A stretch of DNA of 64,000 nt, taken from contig CACPJY010000001.1 in assembly GCA_902634405.1 (NCBI GenBank), positions 1 to 64,000 on the forward strand. The letters are read 5' to 3'. Shown here piece by piece: positions 27,722-38,233 of the stretch (the first letter of the stretch is position 1; the number at the start of each line of letters is the position of its first letter). The DNA is from an uncultured Synechococcaceae cyanobacterium. GTDB taxonomy: Bacteria; Cyanobacteriota; Cyanobacteriia; PCC-6307; Cyanobiaceae. A program made the translations under genes and the position numbers. The notes under the pieces were generated by a model. The model saw nothing but the letters and a program-made list of their open reading frames with translations, was not told where the DNA came from and ran no database searches.

Positions 27722-28921
27722 TCATTCTAGGATGTTTGAAACTACTCCTGCACCTATGGTGCGGCCTCCTTCTCTAATAGCAAAACGCATACCCTTCTCA
27801 ATAGCTACAGGACAAATCAATTCGCCTGTCATTTTGATATTGTCCCCAGGCATAACCATCTCTACATTGCTTCCATCTTCTGCAGTAAAGGCAGTGATCT
27901 GACCAGTCACGTCAGTTGTTCGAATATAAAACTGAGGTCTATAACCCGCAAAGAATGGGGTATGCCTTCCTCCTTCTTCCTTTTTCAATACATAAACCTG
28001 GCCTTCAAACTTAGTATGAGGAGTAATTGAACCTTTCTTTACAAGAACCATTCCACGCTCAATGTCCTCCTTTTGGATTCCACGCAGCAATAAACCCACA
28101 TTGTCACCAGCCATACCTTCGTCCAGAAGCTTCCTGAACATTTCAACCCCAGTAACAGTAGTTACACGAGTATCTTTAATTCCGACAATCTCAACTTCCT
28201 CACCTACTTTTACCTTTCCACGTTCAATTCGACCTGTTGCAACTGTTCCACGGCCAGTAATTGAAAAGACATCCTCAACAGCCATAAGGAAGGGCTTATC
28301 AACTTCACGTTCAGGTTCCGGGATTGAATCATCAACCGCTTTCATTAATTCATCAATCTTGGATTCCCACTGTGAATCACCTTCCAATGCTTTGAGAGCT
28401 GAAACCTGAATAACTGGAAGGTCATCACCAGGGAAATCATAACTAGTAAGAAGTTCACGTATCTCCATCTCAACGAGTTCAATCATTTCTTCATCATCAA
28501 CCATGTCGCACTTGTTCAGAGCGACTACTAAAGATGGAACACCAACTTGCTTCGCTAAAAGAATATGTTCCTTTGTTTGAGCCATGGCTCCATCTGTAGC
28601 AGCAACAACAATGATTGCTCCATCCATCTGAGCGGCACCTGTAATCATGTTTTTGACATAGTCAGCATGACCTGGGCAATCAACATGGGCATAGTGCCTA
28701 CCATCAGTCTCATATTCGACATGAGCTGTATTGATTGTGATGCCCCTTTCTCTCTCTTCAGGGGCTCCATCAATATCGCCATAATCTTGTGCTTGGGCTT
28801 GTCCCTTCTTGGCAAGAACATTAGTAATTGCTGCAGTTAGGGTGGTCTTGCCATGGTCAACATGACCAATAGTGCCAATGTTGACGTGAGGCTTGTTCCT
28901 CTCAAACTTCTCGCGAGCCAT
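27722..28921 (-). CDS. tuf: Elongation factor Tu
   Basis: GTPase that carries aminoacyl-tRNA to the ribosomal A site. 399 residues with GTP motifs GHVDHGKT (19-26), DCPGHADY (about 81-88) and NKCD (about 136-139), effector region [14 protein letters not shown], and domains II and III complete to VVSNILE. Single copy in this window. Located 49 bases downstream of fusA in the str operon. Confidence 0.99.
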   Translation of the reverse strand: MAREKFERNKPHVNIGTIGHVDHGKTTLTAAITNVLAKKGQAQAQDYGDIDGAPEERERGITINTAHVEYETDGRHYAHVDCPGHADYVKNMITGAAQMDGAIIVVAATDGAMAQTKEHILLAKQVGVPSLVVALNKCDMVDDEEMIELVEMEIRELLTSYDFPGDDLPVIQVSALKALEGDSQWESKIDELMKAVDDSIPEPEREVDKPFLMAVEDVFSITGRGTVATGRIERGKVKVGEEVEIVGIKDTRVTTVTGVEMFRKLLDEGMAGDNVGLLLRGIQKEDIERGMVLVKKGSITPHTKFEGQVYVLKKEEGGRHTPFFAGYRPQFYIRTTDVTGQITAFTAEDGSNVEMVMPGDNIKMTGELICPVAIEKGMRFAIREGGRTIGAGVVSNILE

Positions 28922-28970
28922 TTTTTTAAAGAATCGGGGGGTTTAGTAAAAGTTAAAGAATCTTAGACGA

Positions 28971-31046
28971 TCAGGAATTGCCCTGATTCTTAGAAATAAT
29001 TGCTTCAGCAACATTTCGAGGTACTTCCTCATAGTGGCTGAACTCCATCGAAAAGATTCCACGACCTTGTGTCATAGATCTCAACTGAGTGGCATAGCCG
29101 AACATTTCGGCCAAAGGCACTTTGGACTGCACTTTAGACAATCCATCATCGATGGATTGTCCTTCAACCTGTCCTCTACGAGAAGACAGATCTCCAATAA
29201 TAGATCCTAAGAAGTCCTCAGGGATCTCTACCTCAACTTTCATCATTGGCTCTAAAAGCACTGGACTGCATTTCTTTACGCCATCTTTGAAAGCCATTGA
29301 GCCTGCGATCTTAAACGCCATCTCAGATGAGTCCACATCGTGATAAGAGCCATCAACCATAGTCACTTTGACATCAATCAATGGATATCCGGCAATAACA
29401 CCTGACTCACAAGTCTCTTTCATCCCTGATTCTGCAGGCTTAATAAATTCCTTAGGCACGACACCGCCGACGATCTTGTTAACAAATTCAAACCCTGATC
29501 CTGGCTCACCTGGTTCCATCTCAATAACAACGTGCCCATATTGCCCTTTACCTCCTGTCTGCCTGGCGAATTTACCTTCCCCTTTAGAGCTAGCTCGAAT
29601 AGTCTCTCGATAAGAGACCTGCGGAGCTCCGATATTTGCTTCAACCTTGAATTCACGAAGCATCCGATCAACAAGGATTTCAAGGTGCAACTCTCCCATT
29701 CCAGCAATAACTGTCTGACTGGTTTCAGGATCAGTACTAACTCTGAAAGTGGGATCTTCCTCCGCCAAGGCAGTCAAAGCTTTAGAAAGTTTTTCCATGT
29801 CCCCCTTCGTTTTAGGCTCTACGGCCACTGAAATCACAGGCTCAGGGATAAATAGAGTCTCAAGAACAATCGGATCGTTCGTACTGCATAGGGTGTCCCC
29901 AGTTGTAGTGTTCTTCAAACCAAGTACAGCGCCAAGATCCCCTGCTCTAAGCTCATCGACTTCTTCTCGATCATCTGCTTTCAAAACAATTAATCTAGAA
30001 ATCCGTTCTTTTGCATTCTTTGTAGCGTTAAGGACATAACTGCCTTTTTCAAGAATCCCGGAATACATCCTCACAAACGTTAGTTTCCCATAAGGGTCAG
30101 ACATAACCTTGAAGGCTAAAGCGCTAAATGGAGCGTTGTCATCAGAAGGGCGGACTGCCTCCTCTCCATTCTCGAGCAAACCTTGAATTGGGGGAACATC
30201 TACTGGAGCAGGCAGGTAATCAACTACAGCATCTAGCAAGAGCTGAACACCTTTATTTTTGAAAGCAGAGCCACATAACATTGGTACCAAGCCATGTTTT
30301 AAAACCCCCTCTCTAATTCCACCTTCTAGCTCTTTTTGACTTAACTCACCGGTTTCAAGGAAAGTCTCAATAAGGGCCTCATCCGTTTCAGCAACAGATT
30401 CCATTAATTTTGATCGCCACTCTGCAGACAACTCCTTCATGTCATCTGGAATATCTGTCTCCTCAATATCCTTACCGAGATCATCTTTATATATAAATGC
30501 CTTGTTCTTAACCAAATCAACGATGCCCATCAAATCGCCTTCAGCCCCGATGGGCAATTGAATAGGGGCAGCGTTAGCCTTCAAACGCTCCTTGATTTGC
30601 TTATGAACTTTTAGGAAATCAGCCCCTGTTCGGTCCATCTTGTTAACAAAAACCATCCTAGGCACTGAATACCTATCAGCCTGCCTCCAAACGGTTTCAG
30701 ACTGAGGCTGAACACCTCCTACAGCACAAAAAACAGCTATCACCCCATCCAAAACACGCATTGAGCGTTCAACTTCAATTGTGAAGTCAACGTGTCCTGG
30801 AGTGTCAATGATATTTATCCGATGATCATTCCAAGTAGTTGAAATCGCTGCTGCGGTAATAGTGATTCCCCGCTCACGCTCTTGGGCCATCCAGTCTGTA
30901 ACTGCAGCCCCATCGTGAACCTCGCCCATTTTGTGCACTACACCTGAGTAAAACAAAATGCGTTCGGTACATGTGGTTTTACCCGCATCAATATGGGCAG
31001 CAATCCCAATATTTCTTACACGTTCTAAGGAAAAGGCGCGAGCCAC
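28971..31046 (-). CDS. fusA: Elongation factor G
   Basis: Translocase GTPase. 691 residues with [18 protein letters not shown] and [10 protein letters not shown] in the G domain, then domains II-V ([17 protein letters not shown] in domain [10 protein letters not shown] in V). The full length and an intact G1 motif argue for the housekeeping EF-G rather than a divergent EF-G2. Second last translation factor of the str operon, with 88 bases between it and rpsG. Confidence 0.99.
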   Translation of the reverse strand: MARAFSLERVRNIGIAAHIDAGKTTCTERILFYSGVVHKMGEVHDGAAVTDWMAQERERGITITAAAISTTWNDHRINIIDTPGHVDFTIEVERSMRVLDGVIAVFCAVGGVQPQSETVWRQADRYSVPRMVFVNKMDRTGADFLKVHKQIKERLKANAAPIQLPIGAEGDLMGIVDLVKNKAFIYKDDLGKDIEETDIPDDMKELSAEWRSKLMESVAETDEALIETFLETGELSQKELEGGIREGVLKHGLVPMLCGSAFKNKGVQLLLDAVVDYLPAPVDVPPIQGLLENGEEAVRPSDDNAPFSALAFKVMSDPYGKLTFVRMYSGILEKGSYVLNATKNAKERISRLIVLKADDREEVDELRAGDLGAVLGLKNTTTGDTLCSTNDPIVLETLFIPEPVISVAVEPKTKGDMEKLSKALTALAEEDPTFRVSTDPETSQTVIAGMGELHLEILVDRMLREFKVEANIGAPQVSYRETIRASSKGEGKFARQTGGKGQYGHVVIEMEPGEPGSGFEFVNKIVGGVVPKEFIKPAESGMKETCESGVIAGYPLIDVKVTMVDGSYHDVDSSEMAFKIAGSMAFKDGVKKCSPVLLEPMMKVEVEIPEDFLGSIIGDLSSRRGQVEGQSIDDGLSKVQSKVPLAEMFGYATQLRSMTQGRGIFSMEFSHYEEVPRNVAEAIISKNQGNS

Positions 31047-31134
31047 AGGAGATCTCCAGTTTCTGAAATAAATGCGGAGGAGACTCTACAGGTCAGACCG
31101 TACTAAAGGAAACAATTCAAGAACTTAACCACAA

Positions 31135-31605
31135 TCAGTAGCGATAATGAGCAAAAGCTTTATTAGCTTCCGCCATCTTGTGAGTCTCTTCTCTCTTCCG
31201 AACTGCGCTCCCAGCCTCATTAGCAGCATCCATAAGCTCAGAGGCTAACTTTTGAGCCATACTCCGACCATTTCGTGCTCTTGAAAAATTAACCAGCCAA
31301 CGAAGCGCCATTGCAGTTCCTCGCTCTTGACGAACCTCCATTGGGACTTGATATGTAGCTCCGCCTACGCGCCTAGCCCTTACCTCTACTAAAGGAGTTG
31401 CATTCTTAACTGCAGTTTCAAAAAGCTCTATTGGGTCATTACCTGTTCGTTCATTAATCAAACCAAAAGCTTCTGAAAGAATTCTCTGAGCAGTTGACTT
31501 TTTCCCATGCTTCATTAAGCGAGCAATCATCATTGACGCCAAGCGATTATTAAACTGAGGGTCAGGGAGAACTGGCCTTTTTTCAGCTGCGTTTCTACGG
31601 GACAT
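31135..31605 (-). CDS. rpsG: 30S ribosomal protein S7
   Basis: 156 residues; organises the 3' domain of 16S rRNA and, in other bacteria, represses its own operon. Family motifs: [10 protein letters not shown] start, [36 protein letters not shown] and the [20 protein letters not shown] end. 56 bases downstream of rpsL. Confidence 0.98.
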   Translation of the reverse strand: MSRRNAAEKRPVLPDPQFNNRLASMMIARLMKHGKKSTAQRILSEAFGLINERTGNDPIELFETAVKNATPLVEVRARRVGGATYQVPMEVRQERGTAMALRWLVNFSRARNGRSMAQKLASELMDAANEAGSAVRKREETHKMAEANKAFAHYRY

Positions 31606-31661
31606 GAAATTTGTTAGAGAAAGAGATTGAAATTAATAACAGAACAATAAATATTTTTAAC

Positions 31662-32036
31662 TCAATCCTTTGGTGACTTGGCACCATACTTAGATCTAGC
31701 CTGGCGCCTATCTTTTACACCTGCTGTATCCAGAGTGCCTCTGATTATGTGATACCTAACCCCGGGAAGATCTTTCACCCTTCCGCCTCGAATCAAAACA
31801 ACAGAGTGCTCTTGAAGGTTGTGTCCAATTCCAGGTATATAGGCAGTCACTTCAAAACCTGAAGTAAGTCGAACACGTGCAACCTTACGAAGCGCGGAAT
31901 TGGGCTTCTTTGGGGTTGATGTATAGACACGCGTACAAACCCCTCGGCGCTCGGGACAAGCTCGTAAAGCAGGAGATTTGGTTTTACGAGAGAGGCGCTG
32001 ACGTTCTGTTCTTATCAGCTGTTGGATAGTTGGCAT
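31662..32036 (-). CDS. rpsL: 30S ribosomal protein S12
   Basis: 124 residues at the decoding centre. Contains [18 protein letters not shown], the [29 protein letters not shown] stretch and the GAKSPKD end. The lysine in KKPNS is the wild-type, streptomycin-sensitive residue. First gene of the str operon; its control region is shared with divergent glsF. Confidence 0.98.
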   Translation of the reverse strand: MPTIQQLIRTERQRLSRKTKSPALRACPERRGVCTRVYTSTPKKPNSALRKVARVRLTSGFEVTAYIPGIGHNLQEHSVVLIRGGRVKDLPGVRYHIIRGTLDTAGVKDRRQARSKYGAKSPKD

Positions 32037-32271
32037 CTAAAATTTAGCTATTGGGTCGGTACTCGACCTGATTCCACAATCATCCACTCTACTCGGTCGT
32101 CAGTCACAATAATAATTAGATGGCTTGGAGTAGGAAAATCAGCATTTACAGCTCTAAAGATCTTTCAGTTCAGACAATTCGATGGGGGCTCGCATCCCTA
32201 GGATTTGTAAGTCAACCTCTCAATTACACAAAACATCACAGCGTCAAGCAAGAAAAGTTAAGTTGAAAGTC
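32037..32271. promoter_or_regulatory. Divergent rpsL / glsF control region
   Basis: 235 bases between the rpsL start and the glsF start preferred here. On the rpsL side, GGTCG 32054-32058 pairs with CGACC 32064-32068, 17 bases ahead of the start codon. TATTAT read on the minus strand (32109-32114) could be a -10 box for the str operon, without a good -35. I looked for an NtcA site (GTA-N8-TAC) for glsF and saw none. Confidence 0.4.
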
Positions 32272-35200
32272 ATGTCAGAGCACCTTCCCATTCCTCATTG
32301 GCCTTATTGCGATAGCAATGCTCCTGAAACCATTGTGGGCGAAAAAGACGCATGCGGAGTTGGTTTTATAGCGAATTTGGAAGGAAAATCTAGTCACTGG
32401 ATTCTTGAACAAGCCCTAAGAGGGCTTAATTGCATGGAGCATCGTGGCGGATGCGGAGGAGATGGAGATTCAGGAGATGGTGCAGGAATTCTCTGCGAAA
32501 TTCCATGGTCTTATCTGCACGATGTTTGGCCCCTTTTAAACAATTGCCCTGACCATTCAAAGACTGGTCTAGGAATGATGTTTATGCCAAAGGACTCCGC
32601 CCAGAGGAAGGAGGCACATCGCTTTTGCGAAGAAGAAGCAAAAGCACTAGGACTTCAACCACAAGGGTGGAGAGATGTACCTATTGATGCCTCAGTTCTT
32701 GGGGAACTCGCAAAAGAAACTGCTCCTGTCATTCAGCAATGGCTTATTTCTGCATCTGAAAAAGGAGCAGCCTTAGAAGCTTTACTTTTCAGACTTAGAA
32801 GGCGGATTGGAGGTAGAGCTAGAAAAGCATGGAAAGACAAAGTTGATGATTTATATATCAGTTCTCTAAGTAGTAAGACTATTGTTTACAAAGGGATGGT
32901 GCGTTCAGAAGTTCTTTCAAGTTTTTATTCAGACTTAATTGATAAGCGATTTAAAGTTACTTTTGCCGTTTATCACAGAAGATTTAGCACAAATACTCTT
33001 CCTAGATGGCCTTTAGCTCAGCCAATGCGATTAATTGGTCATAACGGAGAAATAAATACTCTTTTGGGAAATATTAACTGGGCTAAAGCAACAGAAATCA
33101 ATCTCGATTCAGTTTGGGGGGATGATGCAGACGACATAAAGCCTGTTGTCAATCCATCATTTAGCGATTCGGCCAATCTTGATGCCACACTTGAACTTTT
33201 AGTTCGCAGTGGCAGACCAATAACAGATAGTCTCCTCACCCTAGTTCCAGAAGCATTTCGTGATCAACCAGAATTAGAAAAAGAACCAGAAATCTCCGCT
33301 TTCTATGAATATTCCGCTTGCACTCAAGAGCCTTGGGACGGTCCTGCCCTACTAGTTTTTGCTGACGGAAACTATGTTGGAGCCACTCTTGACCGCAATG
33401 GCTTACGACCAGCTCGTTACTCAATAACCAATGATGGTTTTGTAGTTATGGGTTCAGAGACAGGAGTAGTCGAAGTTGATGAAAATCTAATTATTGAAAA
33501 AGGTCGATTAGGTCCTGGACAAATGTTGGCTGTTGATATGAAAAATAGACGTCTTTTACGTAATTGGGATGTCAAGCGGGAAGTATCAAGGCGCTATCCA
33601 TACCAATCATGGATTTCCAAATACCGAGAAGAACTAGGAACCCAATCTTGGCAAACAAAAAATGAATTAAGCCCGGTTGATTTATTGCAACTCCAAACTG
33701 CTTTTGGATTTTCTGCTGAAGACCTTGACTTAATAATTGATGCTATGGCCAGTCAGGCCAAAGAACCAACTTTTTGCATGGGAGACGATATCCCTTTAGC
33801 TGTACTTTCAGAGAAACCACATCTTCTTTTTGACTATTTCAAACAACGTTTCGCACAAGTCACCAACCCACCCATTGACCCGTTAAGAGAAAAACTGGTG
33901 ATGAACCTGGAGATGAATCTTGGCAAACGAGGATCTCCACTTAGACCAGAGCCAAATTCTGCATCAGTAATTCATCTCAAAACACCAATACTTAACGAAC
34001 CAGAGCTTACAAAACTCAAAAAAATCGGGGCTCAAGTTAAAGAGCTCAAAATTTTAATGCCTATAACTAATGGTCCAAATGAACTCAACAAAGCCCTTAA
34101 GCGTATTTGCAATGAAGCAGAAGATTTTGTACGGGCAGGTAGTCGAGTATTGATACTTTCTGATAAAGGTATTAATGCTCAGCAAACTTATATCCCCCCC
34201 CTTCTTGCTGTAGGTGCAGTCCACCATCATTTACTAAATAGAGGCTTAAGACTTCAAACATCCCTTATCTCTGAAACAGCCCAATGTTGGACTACCCATC
34301 ACCTTGCTTGCCTTATTGGCTATGGAGCAAGTGCTGTTTGTCCTTGGCTCACTTGGGAGACAACTCGTCATTGGTGGCATCATCCTCGTACCCAGAAACT
34401 TTTTGAAACAGGAAAACTTCCATCCCTAACTATTGATGAAGCTCAAAGCAATCTTCGAAAAGCCTTAGAGGATGGCCTAAGGAAAATCCTTTCAAAGATA
34501 GGGATCTCTATGTTAGCGAGCTATCACGGTGCACAAATCTTTGAAGCAATTGGCATAGGAGCAGATGCAATTGATATCGCATTTAAGGGCACCACTAGTC
34601 GAGTCGCAGGGATGAGCCTTCAAGATCTTGCCAATGAAACGATTTCGTTCCACGCAAAAGCATTTCCTGAATTAGATAAAACCAAACTCGAATTTATGGG
34701 ATTTGTGCAATATAGAAGTGGTGGCGAATACCACCTAAACAATCCAGAGATGTCAAAAGTTCTCCATACATCAGTAAAAGCGGGGCCAAGTTATGACCAC
34801 TACTCCACATACAAAACACTCCTAGAAAATAGGCCCCCTACAGCATTACGTGACCTGCTGACATTTCGAAAATCATTGTCCACCGTTCCTTTAGCTGAAA
34901 TAGAGAGTGCAACAGATATTTGTACACGCTTCTGCACTGGAGGGATGAGCTTAGGAGCCTTATCTAGAGAAGCACATGAGGTACTTGCTATCGCAATGAA
35001 TCGGATTGGTGGGAAAAGTAATAGCGGAGAGGGTGGGGAAGATCCCGCAAGATTTAAGACTCTTGAAGATGTTGATAATTCCAATCATTCCAAAACCCTT
35101 CCGAACATTAAAGGTCTCAAGAATGGTGATTCTGCATGTTCGGCAATTAAGCAAATTGCATCTGGACGTTTTGGGGTCACACCTGAATACCTCCGCAGTG

Positions 35201-36861
35201 CAAAGCAACTAGAAATAAAAGTTGCACAGGGAGCAAAGCCTGGTGAAGGTGGCCAACTCCCTGGTCCAAAAGTAGACCCCTACATCGCAAAGCTTCGTAA
35301 TAGCAAACCTGGCGTCGCACTTATCTCTCCCCCTCCCCATCATGACATTTACTCCATTGAAGATTTAGCCCAACTAATTCATGACCTTCATCAAATTCAT
35401 CCAAAAGCCAAAGTCAGCGTAAAACTCGTCGCCGAAATAGGAATAGGGACGATCGCCGCTGGAGTTGCTAAAGCGAATGCTGACGTGATTCAAATTTCAG
35501 GACATGATGGAGGTACTGGAGCTTCTCCACTAAGCTCTATCAAACATGCAGGGAGTCCATGGGAACTGGGCCTCACAGAAGTTCATAGATCTCTATTAGA
35601 AAATGGGCTGCGTGATCGTGTCTTACTACGGGCAGATGGCGGATTGAAAACAGGCTGGGACGTTGTCATGGCTGCATTATTAGGTGCTGAAGAATATGGC
35701 TTTGGTTCAGTAGCCATGATTGCCGAAGGATGCATTATGGCCCGTGTATGCCATACCAACAACTGTCCTGTAGGGGTAGCAACTCAAAAAGAAAATCTAA
35801 GGAAACGTTTCCCGGGCATCCCAGAACATGTGGTGAATTTCTTCCTATTTATTGCTGAAGAAGTTCGTCAAATCATGAGTATTCTCGGGGTGAGAAACTT
35901 CGAAGACTTAATTGGCAGAACAGATCTACTAGAACCTCGTAAATTACAGCTCAAAAAAACGCACAAGGTGGACCTATCTTGCTTGCTTGCACCAATTGAA
36001 ATTGGCAAAGAAAGACAGTGGCTTCAGCATGAGTCACAAGCTCATAGCAATGGAACAGTGCTCGAAGATGTCTTATTTGCTGATACTGCGTTGATGGAAG
36101 CCATAGATCAACATCAAAATGCTTCTCGATCTCTTCAAATCCTCAACACTGACAGAAGTGTTTGCTCTAGGTTGTCAGGTGAAATAGCAGCCAGATATGG
36201 CAACAAAGGCTTTAAAGGACAAATTGATCTCAATTTTAAAGGGGCTGCAGGGCAGAGCTTTGGAGCCTTCCTCCTAAATGGGATCAATGTCCATCTAGTT
36301 GGCGAAGCAAACGACTATGTAGGGAAGGGAATCAACGGAGGACGAATTACAATCGTCCCAAAACTTCAAAACAACGACTCCGGCAAGCAAGTGATTCTTG
36401 GCAACACATGCTTATATGGAGGAACTGGTGGCGAGCTTTTTGCCTTAGGGACAGCAGGAGAACGTTTTGCAGTACGCAATAGCGGAGTTCATGCAGTGGT
36501 TGAAGGAACTGGAGATCATTGCTGCGAATACATGACTGGAGGAGTAGTAGTTGTACTGGGTATAACTGGTCGCAACATTGCTGCTGGGATGACTGGGGGT
36601 ATTGCCTTCTTGCTTGATGAAGACGAGACAGTGATTACTCGGGTAAATCAAGAAATAGTTGAAATTCACCCAATTTCCACAAAGGAACAAGAGAAAATCC
36701 TTCAACCTCTACTTGAATCACATATTCAACAAACAAATAGCTCTAAGGCAATGACAATAGTCAAGAATTGGTCGATATGGAAAGCTAAATTTAAAATTCT
36801 TGTACCACCAAGTGAACGGTCAAAAGTTGGGCTCCATATTAAAGAAAAAGTAGCTTTGTAA
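32272..36861 (+). CDS. glsF: Ferredoxin-dependent glutamate synthase
   Basis: Makes two glutamates from glutamine and 2-oxoglutarate with electrons from reduced ferredoxin: the GOGAT half of ammonium assimilation. The open frame starts at 32182, but ATG 32272 gives a 27-residue propeptide ending just before CGVGF, whose Cys becomes the N-terminal nucleophile after processing. Domains: type II amidotransferase (about 28-430), central domain, FMN synthase domain with GEGGEDPARF and 3Fe-4S cysteines in CX5CX4C near residue 1153, then the beta-helix with GGTGGELFALG. At 1529 residues the length is typical. No NAD(P)H subunit gene is adjacent. Confidence 0.96.
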   Translation: MSEHLPIPHWPYCDSNAPETIVGEKDACGVGFIANLEGKSSHWILEQALRGLNCMEHRGGCGGDGDSGDGAGILCEIPWSYLHDVWPLLNNCPDHSKTGLGMMFMPKDSAQRKEAHRFCEEEAKALGLQPQGWRDVPIDASVLGELAKETAPVIQQWLISASEKGAALEALLFRLRRRIGGRARKAWKDKVDDLYISSLSSKTIVYKGMVRSEVLSSFYSDLIDKRFKVTFAVYHRRFSTNTLPRWPLAQPMRLIGHNGEINTLLGNINWAKATEINLDSVWGDDADDIKPVVNPSFSDSANLDATLELLVRSGRPITDSLLTLVPEAFRDQPELEKEPEISAFYEYSACTQEPWDGPALLVFADGNYVGATLDRNGLRPARYSITNDGFVVMGSETGVVEVDENLIIEKGRLGPGQMLAVDMKNRRLLRNWDVKREVSRRYPYQSWISKYREELGTQSWQTKNELSPVDLLQLQTAFGFSAEDLDLIIDAMASQAKEPTFCMGDDIPLAVLSEKPHLLFDYFKQRFAQVTNPPIDPLREKLVMNLEMNLGKRGSPLRPEPNSASVIHLKTPILNEPELTKLKKIGAQVKELKILMPITNGPNELNKALKRICNEAEDFVRAGSRVLILSDKGINAQQTYIPPLLAVGAVHHHLLNRGLRLQTSLISETAQCWTTHHLACLIGYGASAVCPWLTWETTRHWWHHPRTQKLFETGKLPSLTIDEAQSNLRKALEDGLRKILSKIGISMLASYHGAQIFEAIGIGADAIDIAFKGTTSRVAGMSLQDLANETISFHAKAFPELDKTKLEFMGFVQYRSGGEYHLNNPEMSKVLHTSVKAGPSYDHYSTYKTLLENRPPTALRDLLTFRKSLSTVPLAEIESATDICTRFCTGGMSLGALSREAHEVLAIAMNRIGGKSNSGEGGEDPARFKTLEDVDNSNHSKTLPNIKGLKNGDSACSAIKQIASGRFGVTPEYLRSAKQLEIKVAQGAKPGEGGQLPGPKVDPYIAKLRNSKPGVALISPPPHHDIYSIEDLAQLIHDLHQIHPKAKVSVKLVAEIGIGTIAAGVAKANADVIQISGHDGGTGASPLSSIKHAGSPWELGLTEVHRSLLENGLRDRVLLRADGGLKTGWDVVMAALLGAEEYGFGSVAMIAEGCIMARVCHTNNCPVGVATQKENLRKRFPGIPEHVVNFFLFIAEEVRQIMSILGVRNFEDLIGRTDLLEPRKLQLKKTHKVDLSCLLAPIEIGKERQWLQHESQAHSNGTVLEDVLFADTALMEAIDQHQNASRSLQILNTDRSVCSRLSGEIAARYGNKGFKGQIDLNFKGAAGQSFGAFLLNGINVHLVGEANDYVGKGINGGRITIVPKLQNNDSGKQVILGNTCLYGGTGGELFALGTAGERFAVRNSGVHAVVEGTGDHCCEYMTGGVVVVLGITGRNIAAGMTGGIAFLLDEDETVITRVNQEIVEIHPISTKEQEKILQPLLESHIQQTNSSKAMTIVKNWSIWKAKFKILVPPSERSKVGLHIKEKVAL

Positions 36862-36873
36862 GCGATTAAAGCA

Positions 36874-37179
36874 ATGCCCTGGTTTATAAAGACTGAGCGC
36901 TTTACGAATAAAACTCTTTCGCTAACGCTACAGCAACGAAAAGAACTCCTAAAAAGTCATCGGTTATGGGTGAAAAGTTTGTGCCATTTAGACAGAAGAA
37001 TCTCTAGTGGCTACCTAGTAGATCAAAATCTTGAGCCTGGTGGAGGTGGACTGATGCTTTTCGAAGCAGAGTCATATCAAGAAGCTAAAAATATTGTCCT
37101 CCAAGATCCAATGATTACAGAAGAATTAGTCGAGTGGAACTTACAACAATGGCTACCTGTAGAAGGAAATGTAATCTGA
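36874..37179 (+). CDS. YciI-like protein
   Basis: 101 residues. The core matches the YciI/dimeric alpha-beta barrel fold: a long helix (LTLQQRKELLKSHRLWVKSL), then GGGGLMLFEAESYQEAKNIVLQDPMI, where the family has its gly-rich strand and the phrase for a distant-ligand pocket. It starts 12 bases after the glsF stop and ends 4 bases before the convergent lipA stop, so it is likely expressed with glsF. The catalytic His-Asp of some YciI enzymes is not obvious. Function unknown. Confidence 0.75.
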   Translation: MPWFIKTERFTNKTLSLTLQQRKELLKSHRLWVKSLCHLDRRISSGYLVDQNLEPGGGGLMLFEAESYQEAKNIVLQDPMITEELVEWNLQQWLPVEGNVI

Positions 37180-37183
37180 CAAT

Positions 37184-38053
37184 TCAACGTGGATACTCAC
37201 TCATTAAACGTCTCACCTCACCTGCGTGATAACTACTTCTTGTCAAGGGAGAGCTAACAACCTGCAAAAAGCCCAACTCATTTTCTCCAAAATCCTTATA
37301 AAGAGAAAACATGCCAGGGGTTACAAATCGTTGAACAGGCAAATGATTAGGACCTGGAGAAAGGTACTGCCCAATTGTTACTATATCTACCTTATGTAGA
37401 TATAGTTCTCTCATTACCTCATAAATCTCAGCATCTGTTTCCCCAAGACCAACCATCAAGCCAGATTTTATATATGTAGTCGGCCAATGATTCCTTACAA
37501 ATTGCAGCAGCTCTAAAGATCTAGCAAATAGACCCTGTGGTCTTACTCGCTTATACAGTCTGGGTACAGTCTCAATATTGTGATTTAGAACATTGGGAGC
37601 TGCTGACATCACTTTTTCAAGTGAATTGAAATCTCCACAAAAATCAGGAATTAAAAGCTCAATTGTGGTCAATGGTGATTTAGAGCGTACTGCCTTAACA
37701 CAAGCAACAAACTGACTAGCGCCACCATCAGTCAGATCATCCCGATTCACTGAAGTGATCACTACATGTGCAAGTTTCATACGGGCCACAGCCTGGCCCA
37801 GACGTTCTGGCTCTGTAGGGTCCAAAGCCCTCAGACTCCTATCAAAATCAATATCACAATACGGGCAAGCACGGGTACATCCTGGGCCCATAATCAAAAA
37901 AGTTGCTGTTCCTCCAGCAAAACACTCGCCAATATTTGGGCAACTCGCTTCCTGGCAGACAGTATTAAGACGTAGATCCTTTAAGAGATCTGCGACATCT
38001 CCAATCCTTTCATGCTGTGGAGCTTTAACACGTAACCAAGCTGGCTTCAACAA
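37184..38053 (-). CDS. lipA: Lipoyl synthase
   Basis: Radical SAM enzyme that inserts two sulfurs into octanoyl groups on lipoyl domains of the 2-oxoacid dehydrogenases and the glycine cleavage H protein. Both clusters are coded: auxiliary CX4CX5C ([12 protein letters not shown], near residues 34-45) and radical SAM CX3CX2C (CTRACPYC, near 58-65). The [14 protein letters not shown]-terminal motif contains the serine ligand of the auxiliary cluster. 289 residues, typical length. Cyanobacteria often have two LipA copies; the other would lie outside the window. Confidence 0.96.
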   Translation of the reverse strand: MLKPAWLRVKAPQHERIGDVADLLKDLRLNTVCQEASCPNIGECFAGGTATFLIMGPGCTRACPYCDIDFDRSLRALDPTEPERLGQAVARMKLAHVVITSVNRDDLTDGGASQFVACVKAVRSKSPLTTIELLIPDFCGDFNSLEKVMSAAPNVLNHNIETVPRLYKRVRPQGLFARSLELLQFVRNHWPTTYIKSGLMVGLGETDAEIYEVMRELYLHKVDIVTIGQYLSPGPNHLPVQRFVTPGMFSLYKDFGENELGFLQVVSSPLTRSSYHAGEVRRLMSEYPR

Positions 38054-38141
38054 GACCTTTTCTACTAAAGCAACTTTATAGAATCATCTTTCCAGTAACA
38101 ATAAATCCAAACAAGGTTGATCTTTTAAAATTAGTTTTTTT

Positions 38142-38215
38142 CGGGATGTGGCGCAGCTTGGTAGCGCACTTCGTTCGGGACGAAGGGGCCGCAGGTTCGA
38201 ATCCTGTCATCCCGA
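38142..38215 (+). tRNA. tRNA-Pro (anticodon CGG)
   Basis: Cloverleaf: acceptor CGGGATG with CATCCCG, D-arm GCGC/GCGC, anticodon stem CTTCG/CGAAG around loop TTCGGGA, T-arm GCAGG/CCTGT. The anticodon CGG reads CCG. Discriminator A; CCA not encoded. It lies between lipA and cbiG-cobJ, on the opposite strand to both. Confidence 0.95.
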
Positions 38216-38233
38216 TACATTGATTACATAACT

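Noticed and set aside
28062-28840. Plus-strand frames opposite tuf
   Set aside because: Antisense of EF-Tu coding sequence, Ser/Pro/Thr-rich; no independent support.
31100-31120. AGGAAACA in the rpsG-fusA gap as a Yfr2-type small RNA
   Set aside because: The motif alone is too short, and I could not draw the flanking stem-loop or a terminator.
32182-32271. Upstream extension of glsF by 30 residues
   Set aside because: Basic, low-complexity and ahead of a normal-length propeptide; more likely the glsF leader.
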